Assembly (NCBI GenBank): GCA_029239165.1
Contig: JAQZBG010000002.1
Coordinates: forward strand, 1-64,000
DNA length: 64,000 bases
Source: Microbacterium sp.
Lineage (GTDB): Bacteria > Actinomycetota > Actinomycetes > Actinomycetales > Microbacteriaceae
Reading direction: 5' to 3'
The number at the start of each line of letters is the position of its first letter. Position 1 is the stretch's first letter. The notes below the pieces were generated by a model. That model saw nothing but the letters and a program-made list of their open reading frames with translations. It searched no databases and had not been told where the DNA came from. The position numbers and the translations under genes are program-made. Positions 18,601-28,332 of this stretch are shown here, one piece after another.

Positions 18601-19927
18601 CACCGCGCTGAAGCAGGGCTTCGACGAGGGCACCGACTCCGCAGTCAAGCTCGGCAACGCCATCGGTGGCGGCGGAGGCGGCGGCGGCAAGGGAGGCGGC
18701 GTCACCGAGAAGGTCCGCACGCTCGTCGACTACGCCGGCGATCTGGGCGGCGTCATCTCCCGCGCCTTCGACATCCGCTTCGGCCCCGAGCAGTCCCTCG
18801 ACTCCATCACCGGTGGGTGGAACCGGATCGCGAAGGCCTCCGAGGACGCGCGCACCAACATCGAGGAGTACCAGCGGAAGCTGGGCGAGCTGAACGCCGA
18901 CAAGGCGATCAAGGAGTACTGGCTCAGCGTCGCCGAGATGTACGGCGACGAGCTGCGCGCCATGAAGCTGCGCGAGGAGCTCGCGAAGGTCTCCGCCGAC
19001 CAGGCCGCCGAGCAGAAGAAGCTGGCGATCGAGCAGGACAAGGCGTCCATGTCGCTCACCGGCAACAGCGACGCCGCCCTGCAGAACCGCGCCACCATGC
19101 TCGGCCTCGTCGGCGAGTACCAGGACTACATCAACGCGCTCGCATCGAGCGGCATGGGCCAGGAAGAGCTCGAGGCGAAGGCCGCGCAGCTCAAGCAGGA
19201 GTTCATTCGCCAGGCGACCCAGATGGGCTTCAACCGCGGCGAGGTGGACCGCTACTCCGTTGCGTTCGACGGCATGACGCTCGCGATCAACCGCGTGCCC
19301 CGCAACATCACCGTCTCGGCCAACGCCAACCCCGCCCTGCAGGCTCTCGCCGAGTTCGAGGCGCGCGGTATCGCCGCGGCCAACGCCGTGCGCAGCGCCG
19401 TCGGTAACGCGCTCGGCGGCGCCATGGACACCTCGGCCGCCGACGAGGCTGCTCGCAAGGCTGCCCGCCGTTTCCAGCTCTCCGCGCAGATCGCCCTCCT
19501 GCACGCGCAGGCCATCGTCGCCGGCCTCAACGGCAACGTCGCCTCCGTCATCGGCTACAACGCAGCCATCGACATCAAGCAGGCCCAAATCGCGACCGGC
19601 CGCTACGCCGACGGTGGCTACACCGGCTCGGGCGGCAAGTACACGCCGGCCGGCATCGTCCACAAGGGCGAGTTCGTCTTCTCGAAGGAGGCCACGGCGC
19701 ACTTCGGCCCCGGCTTCCTGAACCGCATGCACGAGGCCGGCAAGGCGGGCATGACGCCCGTGGCCGCGCCGTCCTCGGGCTCTCGGGTGATGGAGCTCGG
19801 CCCGTCCACCATTCAGGCGATCGTGCAGGGCTTCATGGCCGCCGGCGGGACCTACCTCGACGGCCGCCAGCTCGCGCGCAGCGTCGGCGCCGCGTTCACC
19901 GCCAACAACGTTCTCGGAGGTGCCTGA
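15680..19927 (+). CDS. Tape measure protein
   Basis: 1415 aa, coiled-coil and hydrophobic segments, position. Confidence 0.95.
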   Translation: MSDGMESEATLRLRVIEDLTASIRKVHEFNEEVGYSDQEMKRLGKTADKLSDQLDGVGKSADRAGKGVSSAASNAGSKEWSQLVDRIGAAQAAYRSFRQEVALGKYADMGFDDWVGRYNESGRGKLNRTDLAAYRDGTAASILGDDTADLREQQRLLDQISASHDRNASRRRADDQRDQQAQWTAIQNARQLESEEARVTAELARQADMRTNASRASAFRSSGVDTRLGAAPTGIRAADTGLAAMLLAEEDRSKRARKALADYDSQLNSNAVSYKASTSALANMLVAEEEQINALPRLRYALYDVATTAGVMSTAILAAEAAVVYSAASFESSFTAVERTSRTSGEQAALLRDQLTGLTRDIPAAFSEVASVATLGAQLDIASGDLAEFSNQVIQFSATTGVAAEQSAEGFGRIGQLLKVPASEFQNLGSAILYAGNTSVATEQDVLNYAQRLSIAGHEAGLTADQVIALSGTFASLGIGLEAAQGATQRIFQQISRDISLGEDALHKYSALTGMTAQEFATAWSQEPQKALNQLIGGLSRASDLTGALDSLGITETREVRALTALANNTELYNTLLTETNQAYTDGTYLADSYSKVVDDLASRWQIFLNSLMEFGAAAGTALLPTLGAILSGVSDVINTMTDLISTPAGQWFAGISLAAAAVIGILGLVTTGATITAASFLALRTAIAELGWTAATGGARGFAASLLGASGAATTATAGVNGFKVALASTGIGLAVVALGTLATAFAQSGGAAKQTFNDFIGSTAGLTEAIAADAEAGSNALFVMTAAAQENALASDAQARAIQGAAIIAGADMPSGMGASTGAIQDNTFAIGENTLAWMRNQLMQSDAFKQLGENTELVEYFQATGASIDDMLAAQVQNGEQGLLDYIQRIEASASARAAIASGRIKSALSDGWGIPSTQTSSGSQQLNTGLWGLQGVTGNNTARGIQKLAEFTKGMSGQLAIMGGAAKKSSTALKQGFDEGTDSAVKLGNAIGGGGGGGGKGGGVTEKVRTLVDYAGDLGGVISRAFDIRFGPEQSLDSITGGWNRIAKASEDARTNIEEYQRKLGELNADKAIKEYWLSVAEMYGDELRAMKLREELAKVSADQAAEQKKLAIEQDKASMSLTGNSDAALQNRATMLGLVGEYQDYINALASSGMGQEELEAKAAQLKQEFIRQATQMGFNRGEVDRYSVAFDGMTLAINRVPRNITVSANANPALQALAEFEARGIAAANAVRSAVGNALGGAMDTSAADEAARKAARRFQLSAQIALLHAQAIVAGLNGNVASVIGYNAAIDIKQAQIATGRYADGGYTGSGGKYTPAGIVHKGEFVFSKEATAHFGPGFLNRMHEAGKAGMTPVAAPSSGSRVMELGPSTIQAIVQGFMAAGGTYLDGRQLARSVGAAFTANNVLGGA

Positions 19928-20829
19928 TGGGTGCACAGATGTGGTTCGGCACCGAAGAGTACATGCAGTGGGTGCCTGCCCCGATGTCGGGCGCCGACAT
20001 GGGCGCGAAGGGCTGGGCCACCAGCGGCACCCTCCTCAACGGCGGCGGGTTCGGCGCCGGCTCCTTCGGCAGCCACAAGAACTACTCGTTCAGCTGGAGC
20101 GCAGCGTCGTCCCCCGAGGCCGCGCTGCTCATGCAGGCCTACCAGGCCGGGACCTACGGCCGCGGGCACATCCAGCTCGTCGACCCCACTGCGTACGGCA
20201 CGAACATCCTGCCCGCGCATTGGGCTGACCCGTCCCTCGCGCTCGGCAACGAGGCGCCCACGCTTCTGCGCACGCGCAACCTGCCGGTGACCCCGTCGGT
20301 GACCAGCAACTTCCGGGCCAACCGGCTGCCCGTGCGCGGCGCAACGTACGACCTGACGGCCGCCGCGGTCGGCTTCCCGGGCGCGCGCGACTCTCTCTTC
20401 ATCCCGGTCCCGCCCGGCTACCAGCTCCGCCTCGGCGCGTTCTACTCCGCCACGGCCACCGCCGGGCTCTTCGCGGCCCCGGTGGACGCGGCTGGCTCCG
20501 CCGGCACTCCGATCAAGCTCACGCCACTCGCCGCGGACGCCTCCGTCATCATCCCCGACGCCGTCCCTGCCGGCGCGCTCGGCGTGCGCCTCTGGCTCGG
20601 CAAGACCGCACCCGGCCCGGCGTCCGCCACGCTCCGCGCGCTCATCGCCCGGCTCGTCCACGGCGCCCTCCCCGACGGCAAGGAGCTCTACGGGCCCTGG
20701 GTGGCAGGCGAAGGCCACTCCGGCCTCATCTTCAACGGCCCGCCCACCTATGTGAAGTACAACGGCGTCGACGGCGGCCAGGTCGGGTACGCCGCATCGT
20801 TCAAGGAGACCGGATCATGGGCGTACTAG
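19927..20829 (+). CDS. Distal/minor tail protein
   Basis: Immediately after tape measure. Confidence 0.7.
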   Translation: MGAQMWFGTEEYMQWVPAPMSGADMGAKGWATSGTLLNGGGFGAGSFGSHKNYSFSWSAASSPEAALLMQAYQAGTYGRGHIQLVDPTAYGTNILPAHWADPSLALGNEAPTLLRTRNLPVTPSVTSNFRANRLPVRGATYDLTAAAVGFPGARDSLFIPVPPGYQLRLGAFYSATATAGLFAAPVDAAGSAGTPIKLTPLAADASVIIPDAVPAGALGVRLWLGKTAPGPASATLRALIARLVHGALPDGKELYGPWVAGEGHSGLIFNGPPTYVKYNGVDGGQVGYAASFKETGSWAY

Positions 20830-22439
20830 CCACTGTCGACGGCGACCCGATCGAGCTGCAGGCCTACTCGGTCGTCGAGGCGAGCACGCCTCTGTCGGTC
20901 GATGACTCCACCGGCCAGGTCGGCTCGTTCACCATGGCGCTGCCCACCGGATCCGACGCGCGCACGCACCTGCTCATGCAGGGCGCGCCCGTGCGGCTCG
21001 CTGACACCCGCAACGGCTTCACGGTCGGCACCCTGCAGGGCGTCGGCCAGACGGCGGACACCCACCTGACCGCCCTCACCAGCCTGTCGCGGCTCGCCGA
21101 CCTGAACATCTACTACGTGACCGCGGCCCCCTTCGCCGGCACGCTCGGCGCGGCCTTCGCCTACTACTTCAGCCTGGCCGGCATCACGTCCGGCTTCCGG
21201 ATCGAGCCCGCCATCGCCAACAAGCAGGTCGCCATCATCGGATGGAGTGGGGAGCTGTGGTTCCACCTGAAGTCCCTCGCGGCCGCTCACATGGCGGAGA
21301 TCTCTCTCGTCTCGGGCTCGATCATCGTTCGCCCCGTGCGCCAGCGCGAAGCCATCCCTGGCCGCGACACCGCGCGCGCACGAGCGCTCCCCGGCACGCA
21401 GCTCGCGCGCGCCATCGAGGTCTACCACTACGAGACCGAGGAGATCTTCGACCGGCTCGTATACCCCATCGGTGGCTGGAGCACTGAAGCCCCGATCCTC
21501 TCGGTGAACGCCGGAGAGGTGACCGAGCAGACGCTCGAGATCGAGGGCTCGCTCACTTCGGTGCGCCAGCCGCAGTTCCGCGCCTCCGTCGGCCCGCAGT
21601 ACGACGCGGAGAGCGTCTACACGATCGTCGGAGACGACGGCCTCCCCGTCACCGAGGCAGCCTGGAAGGCGGGCGGCGGCTACCTCGAGGTGAGCATCGC
21701 CGAGGATACCCAGTCGCTCATCCTGCGCGCGCGAGGCGCCACCGGCGTCGGGAACCTCAACAAGGAGGCGATCAAGGTCTTCTCGATCGCGATGGCATCG
21801 AACTCGGGCAGCAACAGCTACTCGAGCCTGCGCATCCTCGGCAGCGGAATCGCCTTCCGCAAGACGAAGTACACCATCCCGACCGGCGTCGCCCCGCAGC
21901 GCACCTCCCAGGAAGTCGGCATCACTGTCGACAACCCCTTCCTCACCTCCATCGGAGACGTGTACGCCGCCGGCAACCGCGTCGCCCGGAGATACAGCGG
22001 CCGCGCCCTCGGCCTCTCCGGCTCCGTCACCGCGATCAACCAGATCGGCGACCGCGGCGTAGCGAAGCTCCCGACCGTGCGCGAGGTGCAGGCCACCTTC
22101 GAGGGTCTCACCAACGCGCAGGTCGAGGCGCACCCCATCAACGCGGGCAAGACCAACGCCCAGATCCGCGAGTTCTGGCTCAGCACCATGCAGGGCGAGT
22201 ACGAGAACCAGACCTTCGGCAACGTCGGTGGAGCGCGCGTATGGGACGAGGGCAGCCGCCGCTTCTACCGGATCCGCAACGCCACCACGACACCGGACGG
22301 CATCTCTTTCGACGCCGAAGACGACCTGACGAACGCCGACATGCAGGCCCGCCTGCAGGGGCTCACCAACGCGCAGGTCACCGCGCTGTTTGCCGGCAAG
22401 ACGAACGCGCAGGTCGTGCTGGGAGGCGTACCCCTCTAG
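20817..22439 (+). CDS. Minor tail protein
   Basis: Position; size 540 aa. Confidence 0.7.
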   Translation: MGVLATVDGDPIELQAYSVVEASTPLSVDDSTGQVGSFTMALPTGSDARTHLLMQGAPVRLADTRNGFTVGTLQGVGQTADTHLTALTSLSRLADLNIYYVTAAPFAGTLGAAFAYYFSLAGITSGFRIEPAIANKQVAIIGWSGELWFHLKSLAAAHMAEISLVSGSIIVRPVRQREAIPGRDTARARALPGTQLARAIEVYHYETEEIFDRLVYPIGGWSTEAPILSVNAGEVTEQTLEIEGSLTSVRQPQFRASVGPQYDAESVYTIVGDDGLPVTEAAWKAGGGYLEVSIAEDTQSLILRARGATGVGNLNKEAIKVFSIAMASNSGSNSYSSLRILGSGIAFRKTKYTIPTGVAPQRTSQEVGITVDNPFLTSIGDVYAAGNRVARRYSGRALGLSGSVTAINQIGDRGVAKLPTVREVQATFEGLTNAQVEAHPINAGKTNAQIREFWLSTMQGEYENQTFGNVGGARVWDEGSRRFYRIRNATTTPDGISFDAEDDLTNADMQARLQGLTNAQVTALFAGKTNAQVVLGGVPL

Positions 22440-22502
22440 AGCGGCCCGCCGCGCCCTTAGACTCCGCAACCACCGCGACCGTCATGAGTGGGGAGGATCT
22501 TC

Positions 22503-23696
22503 GTGAGCGACATTCTGCCGCGCCGAAACCTCCCGCCCGAGGCTGAGCCCTGGGGTCGCGGCATCCAGAAGCTGCTCACGGACCTCCTCAAGGATGTAGC
22601 GAAAACCCAGAGTGCGGCCACCGCCAACCAGGCCCGACATGCGGGCATCCTCGGCGCGGTCGCCGGCCAGGCCAAGGTCATCGCGACCCAGACGGATGTC
22701 ATCGACGGCCACGAGGCAATCCTCCTCCCCGTCGCGGCCCCCGAGGCACCCACGCCTCCGTCGCTCACCTCTCAGCGCGGCAGCATCACCGCGGTGTGGG
22801 ACGGAGAACTGGTCAACGACGAAGGCGTCAGCGCGCCGCCGACCACCGGCTTCAAGGAGGTCTTCGCCGAAATCGCGGAGGCCGACTCCGCGACCCCCGA
22901 GACGATCTGGACCCGCGTCGGTCAGCCCCTTACCGACGCGGGCGACACGGTCATCACCGATCTCCCCGTCGGCGCGCGCCGCTGGGTGCGCTTCGTGGCG
23001 GCCTCGAACTCGGGCCTGACATCGCGAGCCTCCGCCGACGCCTCGATCGTCGTGACAGGGGTCGCGACGGAGGACCTCGACGAGTCCGTGGCGGGAGCGA
23101 TCAGCGACGCGAAGTCCGCCGCCGACACCGCCACATCCGACGCGCTCGAGGCGGCACAGAAGGCCGAGCAGGCCTTGTCTCAGGTCGAGAAGACGATCCA
23201 GACCAGCCTCGACGAATACTTCGTCTCGAGCTCCTCGACTACCCCGCCGCCCGCCGGCGCCGCCTGGAGCTCCGATACCCCCGACTGGACGCCCGGCGAG
23301 TACGTGTGGCGACGCACGAAGAACACGCACATCGACGGCAGCATCAGCTACTCGTCCCCCGCCGTCATCACCGGGGCGGACGGAGCGCCCGGCGAGGATG
23401 CCGTACTGCTGCGCATCTTCTCGACCCGCGGCACCGCCTTCAAGAACAACGCGATCTCCACGACCCTCTACGTCGTCGTCTACGCGGGCGCCCGACAGAT
23501 CACTACCTTGACCGACCTGCGAGCCGAGCTGGGCACCACGGCTTTCCTCGAATGGAGGTGGCGACGCTCTCAGGACAGCGAGTTCGGCGTCATTTCCTCT
23601 GCGGACCCCCGGCTGTCGCTGGGCGGCTTCGCGCTGACCATCTCGCCTGCCGAGGTGGATCAGCAGACCCTCTTCGAGTGCCACCTGCGCACCTAA
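22503..23696 (+). CDS. Minor tail protein
   Basis: SD GGGGAGG 6 nt before GTG 22503. Confidence 0.65.
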   Translation: MSDILPRRNLPPEAEPWGRGIQKLLTDLLKDVAKTQSAATANQARHAGILGAVAGQAKVIATQTDVIDGHEAILLPVAAPEAPTPPSLTSQRGSITAVWDGELVNDEGVSAPPTTGFKEVFAEIAEADSATPETIWTRVGQPLTDAGDTVITDLPVGARRWVRFVAASNSGLTSRASADASIVVTGVATEDLDESVAGAISDAKSAADTATSDALEAAQKAEQALSQVEKTIQTSLDEYFVSSSSTTPPPAGAAWSSDTPDWTPGEYVWRRTKNTHIDGSISYSSPAVITGADGAPGEDAVLLRIFSTRGTAFKNNAISTTLYVVVYAGARQITTLTDLRAELGTTAFLEWRWRRSQDSEFGVISSADPRLSLGGFALTISPAEVDQQTLFECHLRT

Positions 23697-23716
23697 TCCG
23701 ATTGGAACACTGAGCC

Positions 23717-24763
23717 ATGCCACAGAGAGCCGCTGACGCGATCACCCTCATCGACCTGACCGACGGTGTGTCCGTCGTGATGTCGAGCGAGTCCTACAAC
23801 TTCCCGGGCACCACGACGGCTGCCATCGCGGGCTCCACGAGCACGAAGATCCAGGCGCTCATGGGTGGCGAGTACGTGGCCGCGTCGGTCAACGTCGCGA
23901 ACATCACGAAGCCCGCCGGCGTCACCGTCACCTCCGACAACCACGCCACCTCGCCCACGCTCACGATCGCGGTCACCACCTCCGTCACTGCGGGCGGCGA
24001 GATCTCGATCCCCGTGGTCGTCGACGGCCTCACCCTCGAGAAGAAGTTCTCGTTCGGCATCGCCTACAAGGGCACGACCGGCGACCAGGGCCCACAGGGC
24101 GGCCAGGGACCGCAGGGACCGCAGGGCCAGGCAGGCGTCTCGGCCACTCTCGTCGGCCTGAAGAACGAGGCGCAGTCGATCGTGACGACTGCGGCCGGCG
24201 CGGCCGTCGCAGCCACGACCATCCAGGTCGACTTCTACGGATACGTGGGCGCCACTCGCTCCGCCGTGACGGCTGCGGTCGGAACGCTGCCCAGCGGCAT
24301 GACCGTCGGCACGAACACCGCCGGCACGGCCTCCGCGGACGGCGTGCTCACGCTCGTCGTGGCGAACGGCTCCACCCTCGGCGGCGTCGACCAGGGGACG
24401 GTCCCGATCACGCTGACCGCCAACGGCATCCCGCGCGTCGCCCTCTTCTCCTGGTCGAAGGCGAAGCAGGGCGCGCAGGGCAACACGGGCGGCACCGGCG
24501 CGGCTGGCGCGGCCGCGGTCACGCTCGAGGTGTCCTCCGCCCAGGGCCTCGTCTTCAAGAACACGCAGGTCGCCACCACGCTGACCGCGCGGGTCTACCA
24601 GGGCGGCGTCGAGGTCACCGGTGCCGCGCTCACCGCGCTCGGCACGATCCGCTGGTACAAGGACGGCAGCGCGACGGCGCTCACCACGACGGGGACCACT
24701 CTCACCATCTCCGCGGGCGACGTTGCCGACAAGGCCAACTACGAGGCGAAGCTGGAGTACTGA
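23717..24763 (+). CDS. Minor tail protein with collagen-like repeat
   Basis: GDQGPQGGQGPQGPQGQAG. Confidence 0.7.
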   Translation: MPQRAADAITLIDLTDGVSVVMSSESYNFPGTTTAAIAGSTSTKIQALMGGEYVAASVNVANITKPAGVTVTSDNHATSPTLTIAVTTSVTAGGEISIPVVVDGLTLEKKFSFGIAYKGTTGDQGPQGGQGPQGPQGQAGVSATLVGLKNEAQSIVTTAAGAAVAATTIQVDFYGYVGATRSAVTAAVGTLPSGMTVGTNTAGTASADGVLTLVVANGSTLGGVDQGTVPITLTANGIPRVALFSWSKAKQGAQGNTGGTGAAGAAAVTLEVSSAQGLVFKNTQVATTLTARVYQGGVEVTGAALTALGTIRWYKDGSATALTTTGTTLTISAGDVADKANYEAKLEY

Positions 24764-24766
24764 GCC

Positions 24767-26215
24767 ATGCCTGTACGCGCCTCGGATCGGGTCACCCTCA
24801 CGGTGCTCCCCGCTCCGTCGTACGTGAGGACGTTCTACCTCCTGCAGGCGTCCACACTGAATCCGCCCGCAAAGCCCACGACCAACCCGCCGGCGGCACC
24901 TTGGACGACGACGGAGCCGGGCTACACCGCGGGGGCTACGAACACGCTCTACCGGGTCGAGCTGGTCGCGTACGGCAGCGTCGCGTTTGAGTACGGCGAC
25001 GTGCAGAAGGTCTCGGCCTACGAGGCGGCGAAGCAGGCCTACAACCTCGCCAACCAGGCGGCCACCACGGTCGACGGCATGCGGCGCGTGCGCACTGGAG
25101 TGACGCAGCCGGCGACACCCGCGAGCGGGTGGGTGAACGGCGACCAGTGGTTCGTCACCAACGCTGCCGGCCAGTGGATCGGCGTGAAGGTCTGGAACGG
25201 CACGACCTTCGTCGACATGCAGCTGGCCGCCGACTCCATCCTGGTCCCCGGCTCCGTCGGAAACGTCCAGATCAAGGACGGCGCGATCGACGGCAAGACG
25301 GTCACGGGCGCAACCATCCAGACCGCCGCGTCGGGCACCCGCCTGGTGATGGACAGCCTCGGCCTTCGCGCGATCGACAGCTTCGGCGCAACGACTGCGA
25401 CGCTGGGCCCCTGGGCCAACGGCCTCGATCTCGACGGGCAGATTCGCGTCAAGAACGCGACCGGGAAGACGGAGCTACCCGGCAAGTCGGTGAACCTCTT
25501 CTACAAGAGCGGAGACGCCGCGCCGGCGGCTCGGATCTCCATGACCGGACCCGACGAGACCCCGCTCTACACGACCCCGAGCGTGTCCCTCGTCACTGAC
25601 TCCGGCAGCATCGAAGTCGGCGTCACGGAGCCCGGCGGGAAAAAGGTCGACCTCCGGGCCACGCGCAGTCAGGTCCAGGACCTCGAGGTGAACGGGAACG
25701 TCTGGCTCACCGGTGGGGCGCATCGACTCCTTCCGCCCGGTGTCATCATGCCCTGGGCCGGGACCGACAGCGGACTCTACTTCGGCGGCGCCTGGCTGCC
25801 GTGCGACGGGTCCGCCATCTCGCGCACGGCCTACGCCGCCCTCTTCGCCGCCATCGGCACCGCGTACGGCGCCGGCAATGGCACGAGCACCTTCAACCTC
25901 CCCAACATGAAGGGGCGCATCCCGGTCGGCCTCGACGCCACGCAGACGGAATTCAACACCGTCGGCAAGTCGGGCGGCGCGAAGGATCACACCCTGACCA
26001 TCGCCCAGATGCCGCAGCACCAGCACTCGCACAACCAGGCGGAAGGCGGCAACCTGTCGTACTCCGAGGGTGGCGTGGGAACCGTCACCGCCTACACCAC
26101 CGGTTTCGGCTCGGGGCGCAACAATACGAGCATCATGACGGGCAACCAGGGCAACAGCCAGCCGCACAACAACCTGCAGCCCTACGTCGCGATGAACTAC
26201 ATCATCAAGACCTGA
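24767..26215 (+). CDS. Minor tail protein with C-terminal phage tail collar domain
   Basis: WLPCDGSAISRTAYAALFAAIGTAYGAGNGTSTFNLPNMKGRIPVG. Confidence 0.8.
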   Translation: MPVRASDRVTLTVLPAPSYVRTFYLLQASTLNPPAKPTTNPPAAPWTTTEPGYTAGATNTLYRVELVAYGSVAFEYGDVQKVSAYEAAKQAYNLANQAATTVDGMRRVRTGVTQPATPASGWVNGDQWFVTNAAGQWIGVKVWNGTTFVDMQLAADSILVPGSVGNVQIKDGAIDGKTVTGATIQTAASGTRLVMDSLGLRAIDSFGATTATLGPWANGLDLDGQIRVKNATGKTELPGKSVNLFYKSGDAAPAARISMTGPDETPLYTTPSVSLVTDSGSIEVGVTEPGGKKVDLRATRSQVQDLEVNGNVWLTGGAHRLLPPGVIMPWAGTDSGLYFGGAWLPCDGSAISRTAYAALFAAIGTAYGAGNGTSTFNLPNMKGRIPVGLDATQTEFNTVGKSGGAKDHTLTIAQMPQHQHSHNQAEGGNLSYSEGGVGTVTAYTTGFGSGRNNTSIMTGNQGNSQPHNNLQPYVAMNYIIKT

Positions 26216-26255
26216 CCCCCTCAATAGCTGGATAACCGCGCCTAGACTCCGCGCC

Positions 26256-26840
26256 ATGCCAGTTACGGACGCGCCGATCAACATCGTCTCCCCAGACGCA
26301 GACGACGAGTTCGACTACGTCCAGCAGCTCCTCACGATGGCGACGAGCATCCACAACGCCATCAAGGCCGCCTCACCGTCAGGGCACATCGTCGCCTTCG
26401 CGGGCGCGACGACCCCGGCCGGCTGGATCCTGTGTGACGGTCAGGCCGTCTCTCGCACCACGTACGCCGCGCTCTTCGCTGCAATCGGCACGACCTATGG
26501 CGTAGGCAACGGCACCACGACCTTCAACGTCCCGAACCTCAAGGGGCGCATCCCCGTCGGCCGCGACACCGCCCAGACCGAGTTCGACGTTCTCGGCGAG
26601 ACCGGCGGCGCGAAGACGCACACGCTGACCACTGCGGAGATGCCCTCCCACCAGCACAACCACGACCAGTCCAGCGGCGGAAATCTGTCCTACTCGGAGT
26701 CCGGCGTGCCCAACCAGTACGTCGTCGCCTTCGGCAGCGGCCGCATGAACACCGGCATCGTGACCGGCAACACCGGTGGCGGACAGGCTCACAACAACCT
26801 GCAGCCGTACATGGTCATGAACTTCGCGATCAAGGCCTGA
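26256..26840 (+). CDS. Phage tail collar domain protein
   Basis: WILCDGQAVSRTTYAALFAAIGTTYGVGNGTTTFNVPNLKGRIPVG; TAGACTCCGC 7 nt before ATG. Confidence 0.8.
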   Translation: MPVTDAPINIVSPDADDEFDYVQQLLTMATSIHNAIKAASPSGHIVAFAGATTPAGWILCDGQAVSRTTYAALFAAIGTTYGVGNGTTTFNVPNLKGRIPVGRDTAQTEFDVLGETGGAKTHTLTTAEMPSHQHNHDQSSGGNLSYSESGVPNQYVVAFGSGRMNTGIVTGNTGGGQAHNNLQPYMVMNFAIKA

Positions 26841-26842
26841 AC

Positions 26843-27067
26843 ATGACCGACGACGAGCGCACGATCATCCAGCAGATCCTCCTTCAGTGGAAAGCGGACG
26901 GCGTGCAGAACCCCATCATCCCCGCCTACCAGGACGAGGACGGCGACGGAGTGCCCGACTTCTACGGTCTCGACGCCGCTGACGCTGTGATCCTCGTGTC
27001 TGGCGTCACCGTCGGCGACACCGTCGCGATCTCCACGGGCGAAGGCATCGAGGGCGGCAGCGAATGA
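26843..27067 (+). CDS. Hypothetical protein
   Basis: Short ORF with 4-nt overlap to endolysin. Confidence 0.55.
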   Translation: MTDDERTIIQQILLQWKADGVQNPIIPAYQDEDGDGVPDFYGLDAADAVILVSGVTVGDTVAISTGEGIEGGSE

Positions 27068-27942
27068 CCGTCCGCTTCGCCAACGGCGCCTACTGCAAGG
27101 CCTCCGGCACGCGCGACGCCTTCGGCCGCGCCTCCGACCAGCTCGAGCGCGAGGGCCACCCCGCGATCACGATCATCTCGGGCGACCGCGAGTACGAAGA
27201 CCAGAAGCGCATCTTCCTCGAGCGGTACGTCACCGCCGGCAACATCCGCGGCCGCCGCGTCTACGACACCCGCAAGTGGCTCGGTGTCACCTGGTATCGC
27301 ATCTCGGCCGCCGGCACCGTCGCCGTGCCCGGCACCTCCAACCACGAGTCCCGTCGCGCCGCGGACCTCGCCGCCCCGTACAACAACCGCCACTCCGCCG
27401 CCCACCGCCGCCTGCAGCAGATCGCAGCGCAGTACGGCCTGAAGTGGACGGGCATCAATTTCTCCGAGGACTGGCACTGGGAGTTCCTCGGCCTCCTCGG
27501 CTCGATCGGCTTCGCTGCCGGCGCGGCCGCTCAGACCCCCGAAACAGATGGAGACGACTTGAACGAGACGCAGAACTACAAGCTCGATGCTGTCTTTGAG
27601 GCGCTGGTAGCCAAGCCCGCCGGTGGCGGCATGTACTACAAGACCGACGCGATGATCGGCGTGATGCGCGACGAGATCGGCAAGGCGATCGCCAGCATTG
27701 CCGCAGGCAACATCAACTTCCCGGGCGCGAACTACAACGCCTTCGTCGCGATCGTCAACACGATCCGCGAGGGGAACGGGCAGCCCGCCCTGGACATCGA
27801 CGAGGCGACGCTCGCCAAGAGCCTCGCCCCGGCACTCGCTCCGCTCCTGCTCTCCGAGGGCTTCGGGCAGGTGGATGACGAGACCGTCGCCCGCATCGCC
27901 AAGGCTGCCGCAGACGAGCAGTCGAAGCGCCTCGCCGCCTGA
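27064..27942 (+). CDS. Endolysin, M15/VanY-like peptidase
   Basis: GTSNHESRRAADLA and EDWHWEF motif of M15 peptidases. Confidence 0.85.
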   Translation: MTVRFANGAYCKASGTRDAFGRASDQLEREGHPAITIISGDREYEDQKRIFLERYVTAGNIRGRRVYDTRKWLGVTWYRISAAGTVAVPGTSNHESRRAADLAAPYNNRHSAAHRRLQQIAAQYGLKWTGINFSEDWHWEFLGLLGSIGFAAGAAAQTPETDGDDLNETQNYKLDAVFEALVAKPAGGGMYYKTDAMIGVMRDEIGKAIASIAAGNINFPGANYNAFVAIVNTIREGNGQPALDIDEATLAKSLAPALAPLLLSEGFGQVDDETVARIAKAAADEQSKRLAA

Positions 27943-27966
27943 CCCTCCTTCCGAACCGAGACGACC

Positions 27967-28332
27967 ATGGCCGACGACGGGATTCCCCCCTGGGTGGAGT
28001 ACCTCAGCAACCTCATCGACCGACGCTTCGCTGAGCAGGGCGCACGGATCGACAAGCTCGTCACCCGCGATGCGTTCTCCGAGGAGCAGAAGCGCGTGAA
28101 CGAGAAGTTCGACGCTCAGCAGCAGCAGATCGCGCAGGCGAACGCCAACATCCAGGCAGAGGCCACCGCGCGCGCTGCATCGGAGCTCGCCGCCGCCAAC
28201 AAGGCCACGCAGGACGCCCAGCAGCAGCAGCGCACGGCACGCCAGACCAACTGGCAGTGGTTCGCGCTCTTCGCCGTGCCGACCGTCGGCGCGATCGTGC
28301 TGTGGGTCATCAACGGAGGGCTGGTGCCATGA
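27967..28332 (+). CDS. Coiled-coil membrane protein, holin-like candidate
   Basis: C-terminal TM WFALFAVPTVGAIVLWVING. Confidence 0.55.
   Translation: MADDGIPPWVEYLSNLIDRRFAEQGARIDKLVTRDAFSEEQKRVNEKFDAQQQQIAQANANIQAEATARAASELAAANKATQDAQQQQRTARQTNWQWFALFAVPTVGAIVLWVINGGLVP

Noticed and set aside
15554-19936. 1460-aa minus-strand ORF antisense to tape measure
   Set aside because: High-GC shadow ORF: Val/Arg/Gly/Asp-rich, no domain-like sequence, fully antisense to a clear gene
20826-23723. Large minus ORFs opposite minor tail genes
   Set aside because: Compositional artefacts; no SD or domain evidence
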